From NCBI GenBank assembly GCA_044439985.1, contig JBITAG010000215.1:1-5199 (forward strand): a stretch of 5,199 bases of DNA, in the 5' to 3' direction. The stretch is from JAJRXR01 sp044439985. Lineage in GTDB: Bacteria; Planctomycetota; Phycisphaerae; Phycisphaerales; UBA1924. Of this stretch, positions 1 through 5,199 are shown in pieces. The position numbers and the translations under genes are program-made. Position 1 is the first letter of the stretch. Every line of letters begins with the position of its first letter. The notes beneath the pieces were generated by a model. The model did no database searches and was not told the DNA's origin. It saw only the letters and a program-made list of their open reading frames with translations.

Positions 1-943
1 ACCCGTCCTCGTCGGTGTAGTAGACGCCGTCGTCGTCATCCTCGTCGAAGCCGGCGTCGATCGAGTCGTAGGCTCGCCAGGCGAGGAGCGAACCGACACC
101 GATCGGCGCGGCGCAGAGCGTCTGGGCGATGATCCCACCCAGACCGCCCCGCCCCGTCTTCGCGCCAAGCCAGCGTACCAACGCCCCCGTCAGCACGCCC
201 CCGAGCACCAACGCGATCGCCCCGTCCGGGGGGGTCAGGTCGCCCAGCGCCCGGGCGAGGGCCAGGTACCCGACCAGCACGATCGCCACGAACGCCCACC
301 CGCCCCGGGCCAGCGTGCCGACGCCGACGATCGCCGTCGCCACCCCCGCCGCGACGAGCATCCCCTGCAGTCCCCCCAGTTCGGGCACGCTCGGCGCCTG
401 CCCGGACCAGTAGAGAAGCCCCATGAGCCCGCCCACGAGCAGCGCCCCCTGGGCCGCTTCCACGACCCCCCGCCGGGTCGGGAGGCACTCCTGGAGGAAG
501 ACCCCCAGCGGAGCGCCCGCGCCCCCGAGCAGGCTCCACCAGACCACGTCACCCGTGTTGAGCAGATGGGGGTGGAGGACCACCACGATCATCCACGCCG
601 CCAGGGCGCCACCGACCGCTGCGCCGAGCAGCCCGAGGAGTCGCCACGGACTGGCCGCGTCCAGGAGCGCGACCGCCAGGGCCAGGGCCCCCAGCGCGAG
701 GAACCGGTCCCCGACGTTCGAGGACCACAGCTCCGGGCCGATCGTGCCCGTCGCCCCCTGAATCGCCAGGAAGCCGAGGAACAGAAGCAGCGGCGCCCCC
801 CATCGGAGGCGCCGCACGCCAGCGGGTGAATCCTCGCGCCCCTCCGGGCGGAGCAACCCCCAGAGCAGCAGCAGCCCCACCCCGACGATCAGCCCGGGGA
901 GCAGGGCGCCCAAGAGCACGATTCGGAACAGATCGCTGCCCAT
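1..943 (-). CDS. Polytopic membrane protein of unknown function, C-terminus cut by window edge
   Basis: The minus-strand frame starting at the ATG at 943 is open for 314 codons to position 1, so the stop codon lies outside the window. I do not recognise the family. The product is very hydrophobic, with about ten likely transmembrane segments near residues 6-31, 49-66, 81-95, 101-123, 134-151, 163-180, 192-211, 215-232, 241-259 and 268-289. Short Arg-rich loops (32-47, 155-158) separate some of them. After the last segment comes a soluble acidic tail (residues 293-314) containing FDEDDDDG followed by VYYTDEDG; by its position this is probably close to the C-terminus. The gene starts 15 bases after the yceI-like stop codon. 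That stop (TAA) is part of a TAAGGA ribosome-binding-like sequence 12 bases before the ATG, and a closer AGGA also lies upstream, so translation is probably coupled to the upstream gene. No catalytic or transport motif is visible. The reading frame and membrane location are well supported; the function is unknown. Confidence 0.82.
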   Translation of the reverse strand, partial: MGSDLFRIVLLGALLPGLIVGVGLLLLWGLLRPEGREDSPAGVRRLRWGAPLLLFLGFLAIQGATGTIGPELWSSNVGDRFLALGALALAVALLDAASPWRLLGLLGAAVGGALAAWMIVVVLHPHLLNTGDVVWWSLLGGAGAPLGVFLQECLPTRRGVVEAAQGALLVGGLMGLLYWSGQAPSVPELGGLQGMLVAAGVATAIVGVGTLARGGWAFVAIVLVGYLALARALGDLTPPDGAIALVLGGVLTGALVRWLGAKTGRGGLGGIIAQTLCAAPIGVGSLLAWRAYDSIDAGFDEDDDDGVYYTDEDG

Positions 944-958
944 CGTCCTGCGAGGTCC

Positions 959-1624
959 TTACTTCTGCTTGCCTTCCACGGCGACGATCACCGTCACGTC
1001 GTCCCCGAGGCCGCCCTCGAACCCCGTCATGCCGAAGGCCGAGCGGGAGATCGTGAACCGGGCCTCGAACGCGGCGATCGGGCCGTTGAAGTTGCCGGTG
1101 CCCAGGAACTCAAGCTCGGCGGTGATCGGGCGGGTTTCGTCCAGCAGGGTCAGCTCCCCGTCCATCTGGAACTTGCCGTTCTCTCCCTTGGAGATCGAGG
1201 TGCTCTTGAACGAGGTCTTGGGGTACTGCTTGGCGTTGAAGAAGTCCGCGCTCTTGAGGTGCGTGTCGCGCTTCCGGTTGCCGGTGTTGATCTTGACCGT
1301 GGAGATCTCGAAGTTGAACGAGCCGGACTCGGGCGTCGCCGGGTCGAAGGACCACTCCCCGTCGATGTCGTCGAAGCGACCGTAGAAGTTGCTCGTGCCC
1401 GCGTGCTGGATCTTGAACAGCACCGTCGAGTGCGCCCCGTCCACACCGTACACCGGGGCGTCCGCGGCCCGCTCGGTCGCCCGCTCCACCCTCTCGAGGG
1501 ACCGCTCGACCTCGTCCCGGGTCTGCTCCGCGGCGTTCTTGATCTTGCCCAGCTGCGCGGCGCCCATGGAGGCGCTGACGGCGAGCACGGCGGCTCCCGT
1601 CGCGATGATGGCTCGGGTCTTCAT
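959..1624 (-). CDS. YceI family secreted lipocalin-like protein
   Basis: The product has 221 residues. Residues 1-23 form a Sec signal peptide: MKTR, a hydrophobic Ala-rich core, and a likely cleavage site after GAA at 23. Residues 25-56 are a highly charged Glu/Arg-rich stretch that looks like a single amphipathic helix. The YceI domain fills about 58-221. It opens with YGVDGAHSTVLFKIQHAG, carries the family signature RDTHLKSADFFNAKQYP near 119-135, and ends with the usual run of beta strands. YceI proteins are periplasmic beta-barrels of lipocalin type; some bind long isoprenoid chains, but the ligand here cannot be read from sequence. I chose the ATG at 1624 because it begins the signal peptide and has AAGGAG six bases upstream. 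An in-frame ATG at 1702 would add 26 unrelated polar residues. The membrane-protein gene follows after 15 bases, so the two probably form an operon. The family call is firm; the role of the charged helix is unknown. Confidence 0.93.
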   Translation of the reverse strand: MKTRAIIATGAAVLAVSASMGAAQLGKIKNAAEQTRDEVERSLERVERATERAADAPVYGVDGAHSTVLFKIQHAGTSNFYGRFDDIDGEWSFDPATPESGSFNFEISTVKINTGNRKRDTHLKSADFFNAKQYPKTSFKSTSISKGENGKFQMDGELTLLDETRPITAELEFLGTGNFNGPIAAFEARFTISRSAFGMTGFEGGLGDDVTVIVAVEGKQK

Positions 1625-1630
1625 GCCTGT

Positions 1631-1636
1631 CTCCTT
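1631..1636 (-). promoter_or_regulatory. Ribosome binding site of the YceI-family gene
   Basis: AAGGAG on the minus strand lies six bases before the ATG at 1624. It supports that start over the in-frame ATG at 1702. Confidence 0.8.
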
Positions 1637-1700
1637 CGTGTGCGTGGGGTTCGGTTCCTCGTGGGGCCCGGCGCGATCGCCGAAGGCCCACCGTGAATGC

Positions 1701-1734
1701 ACGAACGTACGCCGGGTATTCCCGCCGCGTTCGT
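1701..1734. repeat. Nested inverted repeat upstream of the YceI-family gene
   Basis: The outer arms ACGAACG (1701-1707) and CGTTCGT (1728-1734) are perfect reverse complements. Inside them CGGG (1713-1716) and CCCG (1721-1724) flank TATT. The two symmetries share nearly the same centre, offset by one base. The element ends 77 bases before the YceI-family start codon, so an operator is possible. The pairing is directly visible; any function is inferred, and a chance 7-base inverted repeat in this GC-rich gap is plausible. Confidence 0.4.
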
Positions 1735-1765
1735 CGGCCCTCGCCCCTCGGGCGGGGCGGGGCCC

Positions 1766-1803
1766 AAAGAAGAAAGGGCGGGACCTGTTGAGGCCCCGCC
1801 CTT
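1766..1803 (-). terminator. Intrinsic terminator of the OmcB-like lipoprotein gene
   Basis: Read on the minus strand, AAGGGCGGG (1803-1795) pairs perfectly over nine bases with CCCGCCCTT (1782-1774). Two further G-C pairs lie beyond one mismatch, and a six-base loop closes the stem. The stem is followed by TCTTCTTT (1773-1766). It starts 30 bases after the lipoprotein stop codon. The other strand has no T-run after the stem, so the terminator is directional and serves the lipoprotein gene, separating it from the yceI-like operon. Confidence 0.85.
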
Positions 1804-1833
1804 CAGTGTTAGGTGTCCGTCAATCGCGGTCGA

Positions 1834-3447
1834 TTAACGGTACTGGTTGGTGGCTTCGGTCTCACGCACAGGCTCACCCTGCAGCTGATCCGAGGCCATC
1901 GAGACGCCGAAGCGGACCGACTCCTCACCAGTCGCCCGGACGGTGACCGTCCAGGTGGCACGCTGCTTCGCCTCGAGGCGGGGCAGCGGGGCGAAGGTCA
2001 GCGTGTTGCCACGGAGCGTGCCCGTGGTCGCGCCGGCCGAGCTCACGTACTCCTGGTTCCCAGGAATCGTGCAGATGATCCGCACGTTGGTATCCAGCGC
2101 GAAGCCCTGGTTGGTCGCCGTGATGGTGTAGGTGGTGGTCTCGCCGACCTGGATCGGGTCGGGGCTGTCGACCACCTCGAGGAGGATGGCCGGGATGCCC
2201 TTGAACTCGGTGCAGGCACGGGCGGTGACGGGCTCAGCACAGTACGCGCTGGCCGTCGCCGTGTTGCAGAACTCACCCGGCTGGGTCGCCGACATGGTGA
2301 GGGTCATGGTGCGAGAGGCGCCCGGGGCGAGTTCGCCCACGTTCCAGCTGACCGAGCCGCCGTTGGCCACGCCGCCGTCCGACGCGCGGACGAAGGAGGC
2401 GCCAGCCGGGAGCTGGTCACGGACGACCGTGTTGCGAGCAACGCCGTCACCCGAGTTGCGGACCGTGATCTCGTAGGTCGCCGGGGACGCGCTGCCGGAG
2501 AGGAAGCGGGTGCTCGGACCCGTCTTCGCGATCTCAAGGACCGGCTTGCGGACCACGGTGACGACCTCGTTGGAGGAGGCCGAGACCCCACCAGCGCCCG
2601 AAGCGGTGGCGGTGTTGACGTAGCGACCGGCGCCGGAGGCCTCGACGTTCATCGAGTACTTCTTGCTCTCGCCGGCGGCCAGGCTGCCCACGTTGAAGCG
2701 GACGTCCGTCGTGCCGTTCGCCGTCTGCAGGCCGTTGGGCAGCGAGTCGTTGACAACCACGTTGTCGATCGAGCCGGTACCCGTGTTGGTGACCTCGAAG
2801 ACGTACTGGATCGTGTCACACGCGAGCACCTCGGCGGGGCCCGCCTTGGTGATCCGCAGCTCGGGCTGGACGACCGGGATCTGGGCGCACAGCTCGGAGT
2901 TGTAGGTCGCGGTGGCACAGGAGCCCACGGTGCCCTGAGCCGTCGCCGTCGCGTTGACGACGATGGTGCGGACCTCGCGGGGACCCATCTCGCCCAACGC
3001 CCAGGTCAGCATGCTGTTGCGCGAGCTGGTCTCGGGGGTGGAGGAGTTGAAACGCATGTTCGCGCCGAGCGTCTCCTGCACGACCACGTCCTGCAGGGCG
3101 ATGTCGGTCAGGTTCGTGACGACGATCTGGTAATCGAAGGGCTGGTTGAGGCGAACCTCGCTCGGAACGCCCTTCTCGATCCCCAGGGCGCTGCTGCTGG
3201 GATCACCCGTGGGGTACGCCAGCCAGCTCCAGTTGTAACCGCCACCCCGCATGGACGGGAAGCCGGTGGTGCGCCGGGGCTTGGGCTTCGGAGCGGGCTC
3301 CGCCGCCGGGGACGGCGCGGGCTCGTTCTGCGCCGTCGCGGGCTCGTGCTGGGAGCTGGGCTCTTCCTGCTGGCTGCTGGAACAGCCGACGACCGTCATG
3401 GCAAGCAACGCCGCAGCACTTGCGGCGAACATTCGACGCGTTCTCAT
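1834..3447 (-). CDS. Lipoprotein with four DUF11/OmcB-type repeats
   Basis: The product has 537 residues from the ATG at 3447. That start is preceded by GAGGAG at eight bases and begins a lipoprotein signal peptide (MRTRRMFAASAAALLAMTVVGC). VVGC is a lipobox that places the lipidated cysteine at C22. Residues 23-66 are a Gln/Glu/Pro/Ala-rich disordered linker ending in a basic PKPKPRR patch, followed by an aromatic stretch (YNWSWLAYP, about 71-79). Four repeats of about 100 residues follow (roughly 90-189, 196-299, 302-415, 419-537). Each has the DUF11 pattern of a Y-x-I/F-x-V-T/R-N strand, D-x-L-P-x-G, a G-x-L-x-P/A-G-x-S/E segment and an NTATA-like strand. Compared from memory, the order of repeats and the C-terminal end (TLRGNTLTF, LPRLEAK, ASDQL, TEATNQY) parallel chlamydial OmcB, a periplasmic/outer-membrane structural protein. 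OmcB is cysteine-rich; this protein has only seven cysteines after C22. Likely role: an envelope structural or surface protein anchored by lipid. This is inferred, with no enzymatic motif seen. The gene has its own terminator. Confidence 0.9.
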   Translation of the reverse strand: MRTRRMFAASAAALLAMTVVGCSSSQQEEPSSQHEPATAQNEPAPSPAAEPAPKPKPRRTTGFPSMRGGGYNWSWLAYPTGDPSSSALGIEKGVPSEVRLNQPFDYQIVVTNLTDIALQDVVVQETLGANMRFNSSTPETSSRNSMLTWALGEMGPREVRTIVVNATATAQGTVGSCATATYNSELCAQIPVVQPELRITKAGPAEVLACDTIQYVFEVTNTGTGSIDNVVVNDSLPNGLQTANGTTDVRFNVGSLAAGESKKYSMNVEASGAGRYVNTATASGAGGVSASSNEVVTVVRKPVLEIAKTGPSTRFLSGSASPATYEITVRNSGDGVARNTVVRDQLPAGASFVRASDGGVANGGSVSWNVGELAPGASRTMTLTMSATQPGEFCNTATASAYCAEPVTARACTEFKGIPAILLEVVDSPDPIQVGETTTYTITATNQGFALDTNVRIICTIPGNQEYVSSAGATTGTLRGNTLTFAPLPRLEAKQRATWTVTVRATGEESVRFGVSMASDQLQGEPVRETEATNQYR

Positions 3448-3455
3448 CTGTGCGT

Positions 3456-3461
3456 CTCCTC
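3456..3461 (-). promoter_or_regulatory. Ribosome binding site of the OmcB-like lipoprotein gene
   Basis: GAGGAG on the minus strand lies eight bases before the ATG at 3447. It decides that start over the in-frame ATG at 3501, which would place 18 mostly polar residues ahead of the signal peptide. Confidence 0.75.
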
Positions 3462-3650
3462 TCGGGACTTTGTTTACGATTGTCTTCTTGCGGTAGAACA
3501 TACGAATAACGACGTGCCCCCCCGGTGGTCAGGCGCCGACAGCCCACCTCCGAAAGCACAAGGTGCACTGAGGAGAAACACCCCAGCATGCATAGCGTAG
3601 GCAAACTTGTCATCCGCCGGGTGCTCATTCTGGCCCGCCAGACGGTTTCT

Positions 3651-3682
3651 CAACCCGATTTCAAGGCCAAAAATGCGGGTCG
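3651..3682 (-). terminator. Bulged hairpin downstream of guaA, possible terminator or 3' stabiliser
   Basis: On the minus strand CGACCCG plus ATTT (3682-3671) pairs with AAAT plus CGGGTTG (3661-3651). The stem has eleven pairs including one G-U, one bulged C and a nine-base loop. The G-U pair works only in the minus-strand transcript, which fits a role in the guaA message. It begins about 46 bases after the guaA stop. There is no U-run after the stem, so classical intrinsic termination is doubtful; it could protect the 3' end or help another termination mode. Confidence 0.4.
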
Positions 3683-3695
3683 GCTCTTAATCAGT

Positions 3696-3704
3696 TGTGG
3701 ATAA
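3696..3704 (-). promoter_or_regulatory. DnaA-box-like nonamer
   Basis: TTATCCACA on the minus strand is an exact match to the strong DnaA-box consensus (TTATNCACA). It lies in the short AT-rich stretch 25 bases after the guaA stop codon. I saw no second box in the gap and no other origin features, so it is either an isolated chromosomal DnaA site or a chance match. Confidence 0.3.
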
Positions 3705-3728
3705 AGAGGTTGCGCCGGCTAGGGCAAT

Positions 3729-5199
3729 TTACTCCCATTCGATGGTCGCCGGCGGCTTTGACGAGATGTCATAGACCACCCGGTTCACCCCGCGCACCTC
3801 ATTGATGATCCGATTCGAAATCCGGGCCAGCACGTCGTACGGAATCCGGGCCCAGTCCGCCGTCATGAAGTCCTGTGTCTCCACCGCCCGCAGCGCCACC
3901 ACGCTCTCGTAGGTCCGCCCGTCCCCCATCACCCCCACCGAACGCACCGGCAGCAGGACCGCGAAGACCTGGCTCGTCCGCCGGTACAACTCCCCCGCCA
4001 CGATCTCTTCGAGCAGGATCTCGTCGCACTCCCGCAGCAGGGCCAGCTTCTCCTCGGTGATCTCCCCCAGCACCCGCACTGCCAGGCCGGGTCCGGGGAA
4101 GGGGTGACGCCAGACGATGTGGTCGGGCACCCCGAGCACCTCGCCCAGCTTCCGGACCTCGTCCTTGAACAGTTCGCGCATCGGCTCGACCAGCTCGAAC
4201 CCCAACTCCGCGGGCAGCCCGCCCACGTTGTGGTGGAGTTTGATGTTCGCCGCCGCCCCCGAGTACCCGTGCCCGGATTCGATCACGTCCGGGTAGAGGG
4301 TGCCCTGGGCGAGGAAGTGGGCGTCGGGCAGGTCCGAACTCGCGTCCTTGAACACGTCGATGAACGTTGACCCGATGCGTTTGCGCTTCTCCTGCGGGTC
4401 CTCGACCCCGCTCAGGGCCTCGAGAAACCGCTCCCGCGCGTCCGCCACCCGCAGGTCGATGTGGAAGTGATCCCGGAACGTGGTTTCCACGAGCCGGCGC
4501 TCGCCCTTCCGCAAGAGCCCGTTGTCCACGAACACGCAGGTGAGCTGGTCCCCGATCGCCTCGTGCAGGAGCACCGCGGTCACCGACGAATCCACCCCCC
4601 CCGAGAGCCCGCAGATCACCCGCTTGTCGCCGACCGTGGCCCGGATATCCGCCTTGGCCTGCTCCGCGAAGTCGCTCATCTTCCACGACCCGCTCGCGTC
4701 GCACACCTCATAAAGGAAGTTGCGCAGCACATCCACGCCGTGGGGGGTATGGGTGACCTCCGGGTGGAACTGCACCCCCACAAAGGGGGCCCCGCGCTCC
4801 GTCCGCGACATCACCGCCGCGTACGGGCAGGTCGGCGTCGAGGCGAGCTTCTCCAGGCCGGCGCCCTCGAAGTTGGTGATCTGGTCCCCGTGCGACATCC
4901 AGACGGTCGTGTGCTGGGGGATGCCGGTGAACAGGCCCCGGCTCTGCTCGATGTGGAGCGAGGCGCGTCCGAACTCCCGGTGGTCGGCCCGGGTGATGTC
5001 CGCCCCGAGCAGGCGGCAGGCCAGCTGCATCCCGTAGCAGATCCCGAGCACCGGCACGCCCAGGTCCAGCACGCCCGGGTCCATGGTGGGGGCGCCCTCC
5101 GCGTAGACGCTCGCCGGCCCTCCTGAGAGGATGATCCCCTTGGGGTTCATCGCGGCCAGCTCCTCCCGCGGGATGTCGGGGCGAACCAGGAGTGAGAAC
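3729..5199 (-). CDS. guaA: GMP synthase (glutamine-hydrolysing), N-terminus cut by window edge
   Basis: GuaA makes GMP from XMP, ATP and glutamine in the cytoplasm, the last step of guanine nucleotide synthesis. The frame is open from the right edge through 489 codons to TAA at 3729-3731. The Met at 5150 is internal: the 16 codons before it (ending in DIPREELAAMNPKGIILSGGP) continue the family sequence, so about 35-40 N-terminal residues lie outside. Counting from the edge, the glutamine amidotransferase domain has its nucleophile C54 in GICYGMQ, with H145 and E147 of the triad in FHPEV. The ATP-pyrophosphatase P-loop SGGVDS is at 199-204. The HPFPGPGL motif near 365-371 leads into the dimerisation domain, which ends in KPPATIEWE as in other GuaA proteins. 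All key residues visible are intact. No partner gene such as guaB is within view, and the next gene lies 281 bases downstream, so it appears to be separately transcribed. Confidence 0.98.
   Translation of the reverse strand, partial: FSLLVRPDIPREELAAMNPKGIILSGGPASVYAEGAPTMDPGVLDLGVPVLGICYGMQLACRLLGADITRADHREFGRASLHIEQSRGLFTGIPQHTTVWMSHGDQITNFEGAGLEKLASTPTCPYAAVMSRTERGAPFVGVQFHPEVTHTPHGVDVLRNFLYEVCDASGSWKMSDFAEQAKADIRATVGDKRVICGLSGGVDSSVTAVLLHEAIGDQLTCVFVDNGLLRKGERRLVETTFRDHFHIDLRVADARERFLEALSGVEDPQEKRKRIGSTFIDVFKDASSDLPDAHFLAQGTLYPDVIESGHGYSGAAANIKLHHNVGGLPAELGFELVEPMRELFKDEVRKLGEVLGVPDHIVWRHPFPGPGLAVRVLGEITEEKLALLRECDEILLEEIVAGELYRRTSQVFAVLLPVRSVGVMGDGRTYESVVALRAVETQDFMTADWARIPYDVLARISNRIINEVRGVNRVVYDISSKPPATIEWE

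Larger units (their letters stand above)
1625..1765. other. Intergenic region between the lipoprotein terminator and the YceI-family gene
   Basis: No gene is seen here. The stretch must hold the promoter of the yceI-like operon if the terminator at 1766-1803 works, but I cannot point to a convincing -35/-10 pair. It contains a nested inverted repeat at 1701-1734 (listed separately). It also contains a GC-only hairpin at 1742-1759, where CGCCCC pairs with GGGGCG around a six-base loop. The latter sits just past the terminator U-tract and may simply reflect base composition. Confidence 0.6.
3502..3728. other. Intergenic region between guaA and the lipoprotein gene
   Basis: These 227 bases hold no gene I can support. 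The part next to guaA is clearly more AT-rich than the surrounding genes. It contains a bulged hairpin (3651-3682) and a perfect DnaA-box-like nonamer (3696-3704), both listed separately. The promoter of the lipoprotein gene should lie in the half nearer 3502 or just inside the leader (3448-3501), but no hexamer pair there is good enough to call. A run of seven C occurs near 3517-3523. Confidence 0.6.

Noticed and set aside
36..539. Minus-strand frame of 167 codons near the left edge
   Set aside because: It lies within the 314-codon membrane-protein frame, which has membrane segments and a sensible start. This frame gives only low-complexity Arg/Gly-rich sequence.
1700..1702. ATG at 1702 as the start of the YceI-family gene
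   Set aside because: It would place 26 polar residues before an ordinary signal peptide; the ATG at 1624 has a strong AAGGAG.
1742..1759. GC-only hairpin CGCCCC/GGGGCG as a second terminator
   Set aside because: There is no T-run on either side and the composition makes such stems common here; it is mentioned only as part of the intergenic region.
3499..3501. ATG at 3501 as the start of the lipoprotein gene
   Set aside because: It would extend the signal peptide by 18 residues; the ATG at 3447 has GAGGAG eight bases upstream and gives a normal lipoprotein signal of 21 residues.
1813..3600. A 595-codon plus-strand open frame opposite the lipoprotein gene
   Set aside because: Its product is Arg/Gly/Ala/Asp-rich with no domain pattern, while the opposite strand has a signal peptide, lipobox, ribosome binding site, four clear repeats and a terminator. 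Long antisense frames are expected in GC-rich coding DNA.
3203..3628. Minus-strand frame of 141 codons overlapping the lipoprotein start and the guaA gap
   Set aside because: Its second half is the out-of-frame reading of the lipoprotein signal peptide and linker. The part in the gap has no ribosome binding site or recognisable features.
4461..5126. Plus-strand frame of 221 codons opposite guaA
   Set aside because: It is antisense to well-conserved GuaA sequence with intact catalytic motifs, and its own product resembles no family.
5148..5150. ATG at 5150 as the guaA start
   Set aside because: The frame continues upstream to the window edge with family-typical residues, and starting here would remove part of the amidotransferase domain.
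1..5199. CRISPR array, mobile element, tRNA or rRNA, or a defence or biosynthetic cluster
   Set aside because: No spaced direct repeats, transposase or integrase motifs, RNA-gene signatures or characteristic gene combinations were seen on either strand.

Overview
This window comes from a GC-rich bacterial chromosome. All four genes I can support lie on the minus strand, so they are described right to left. The organism is probably a member of the Planctomycetes-Verrucomicrobia-Chlamydiae (PVC) group, perhaps a planctomycete. This rests on base composition and on a four-repeat lipoprotein that, compared from memory, follows the chlamydial outer-membrane-complex protein OmcB along its whole length. 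The assignment is an inference.

Right part (3729-5199): guaA, glutamine-hydrolysing GMP synthase. It is intact at its C-terminus and cut by the right window edge at its N-terminus. A 227-base gap follows (3502-3728). It holds a bulged hairpin suited to the guaA transcript and one perfect DnaA-box-like nonamer, but no gene.

Middle (1834-3447): a 537-residue lipoprotein with four tandem DUF11/OmcB-type repeats, closed by a clear intrinsic terminator at 1766-1803. The gap 1625-1765 separates it from the next unit and contains a nested inverted repeat.

Left part (1-1624): a two-gene unit. A secreted YceI-family protein (221 residues) is followed after 15 bases by a polytopic membrane protein of at least 314 residues with an Asp/Glu-rich tail, which runs off the left edge. 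The spacing suggests co-transcription.

guaA is purine housekeeping. The other three products are envelope proteins: an anchored repeat lipoprotein, a periplasmic lipocalin-like protein and an inner-membrane protein. I see no mobile element, CRISPR array, RNA gene or recognisable defence or biosynthetic cluster. The most noteworthy item is the cysteine-poor, lipid-anchored OmcB relative.
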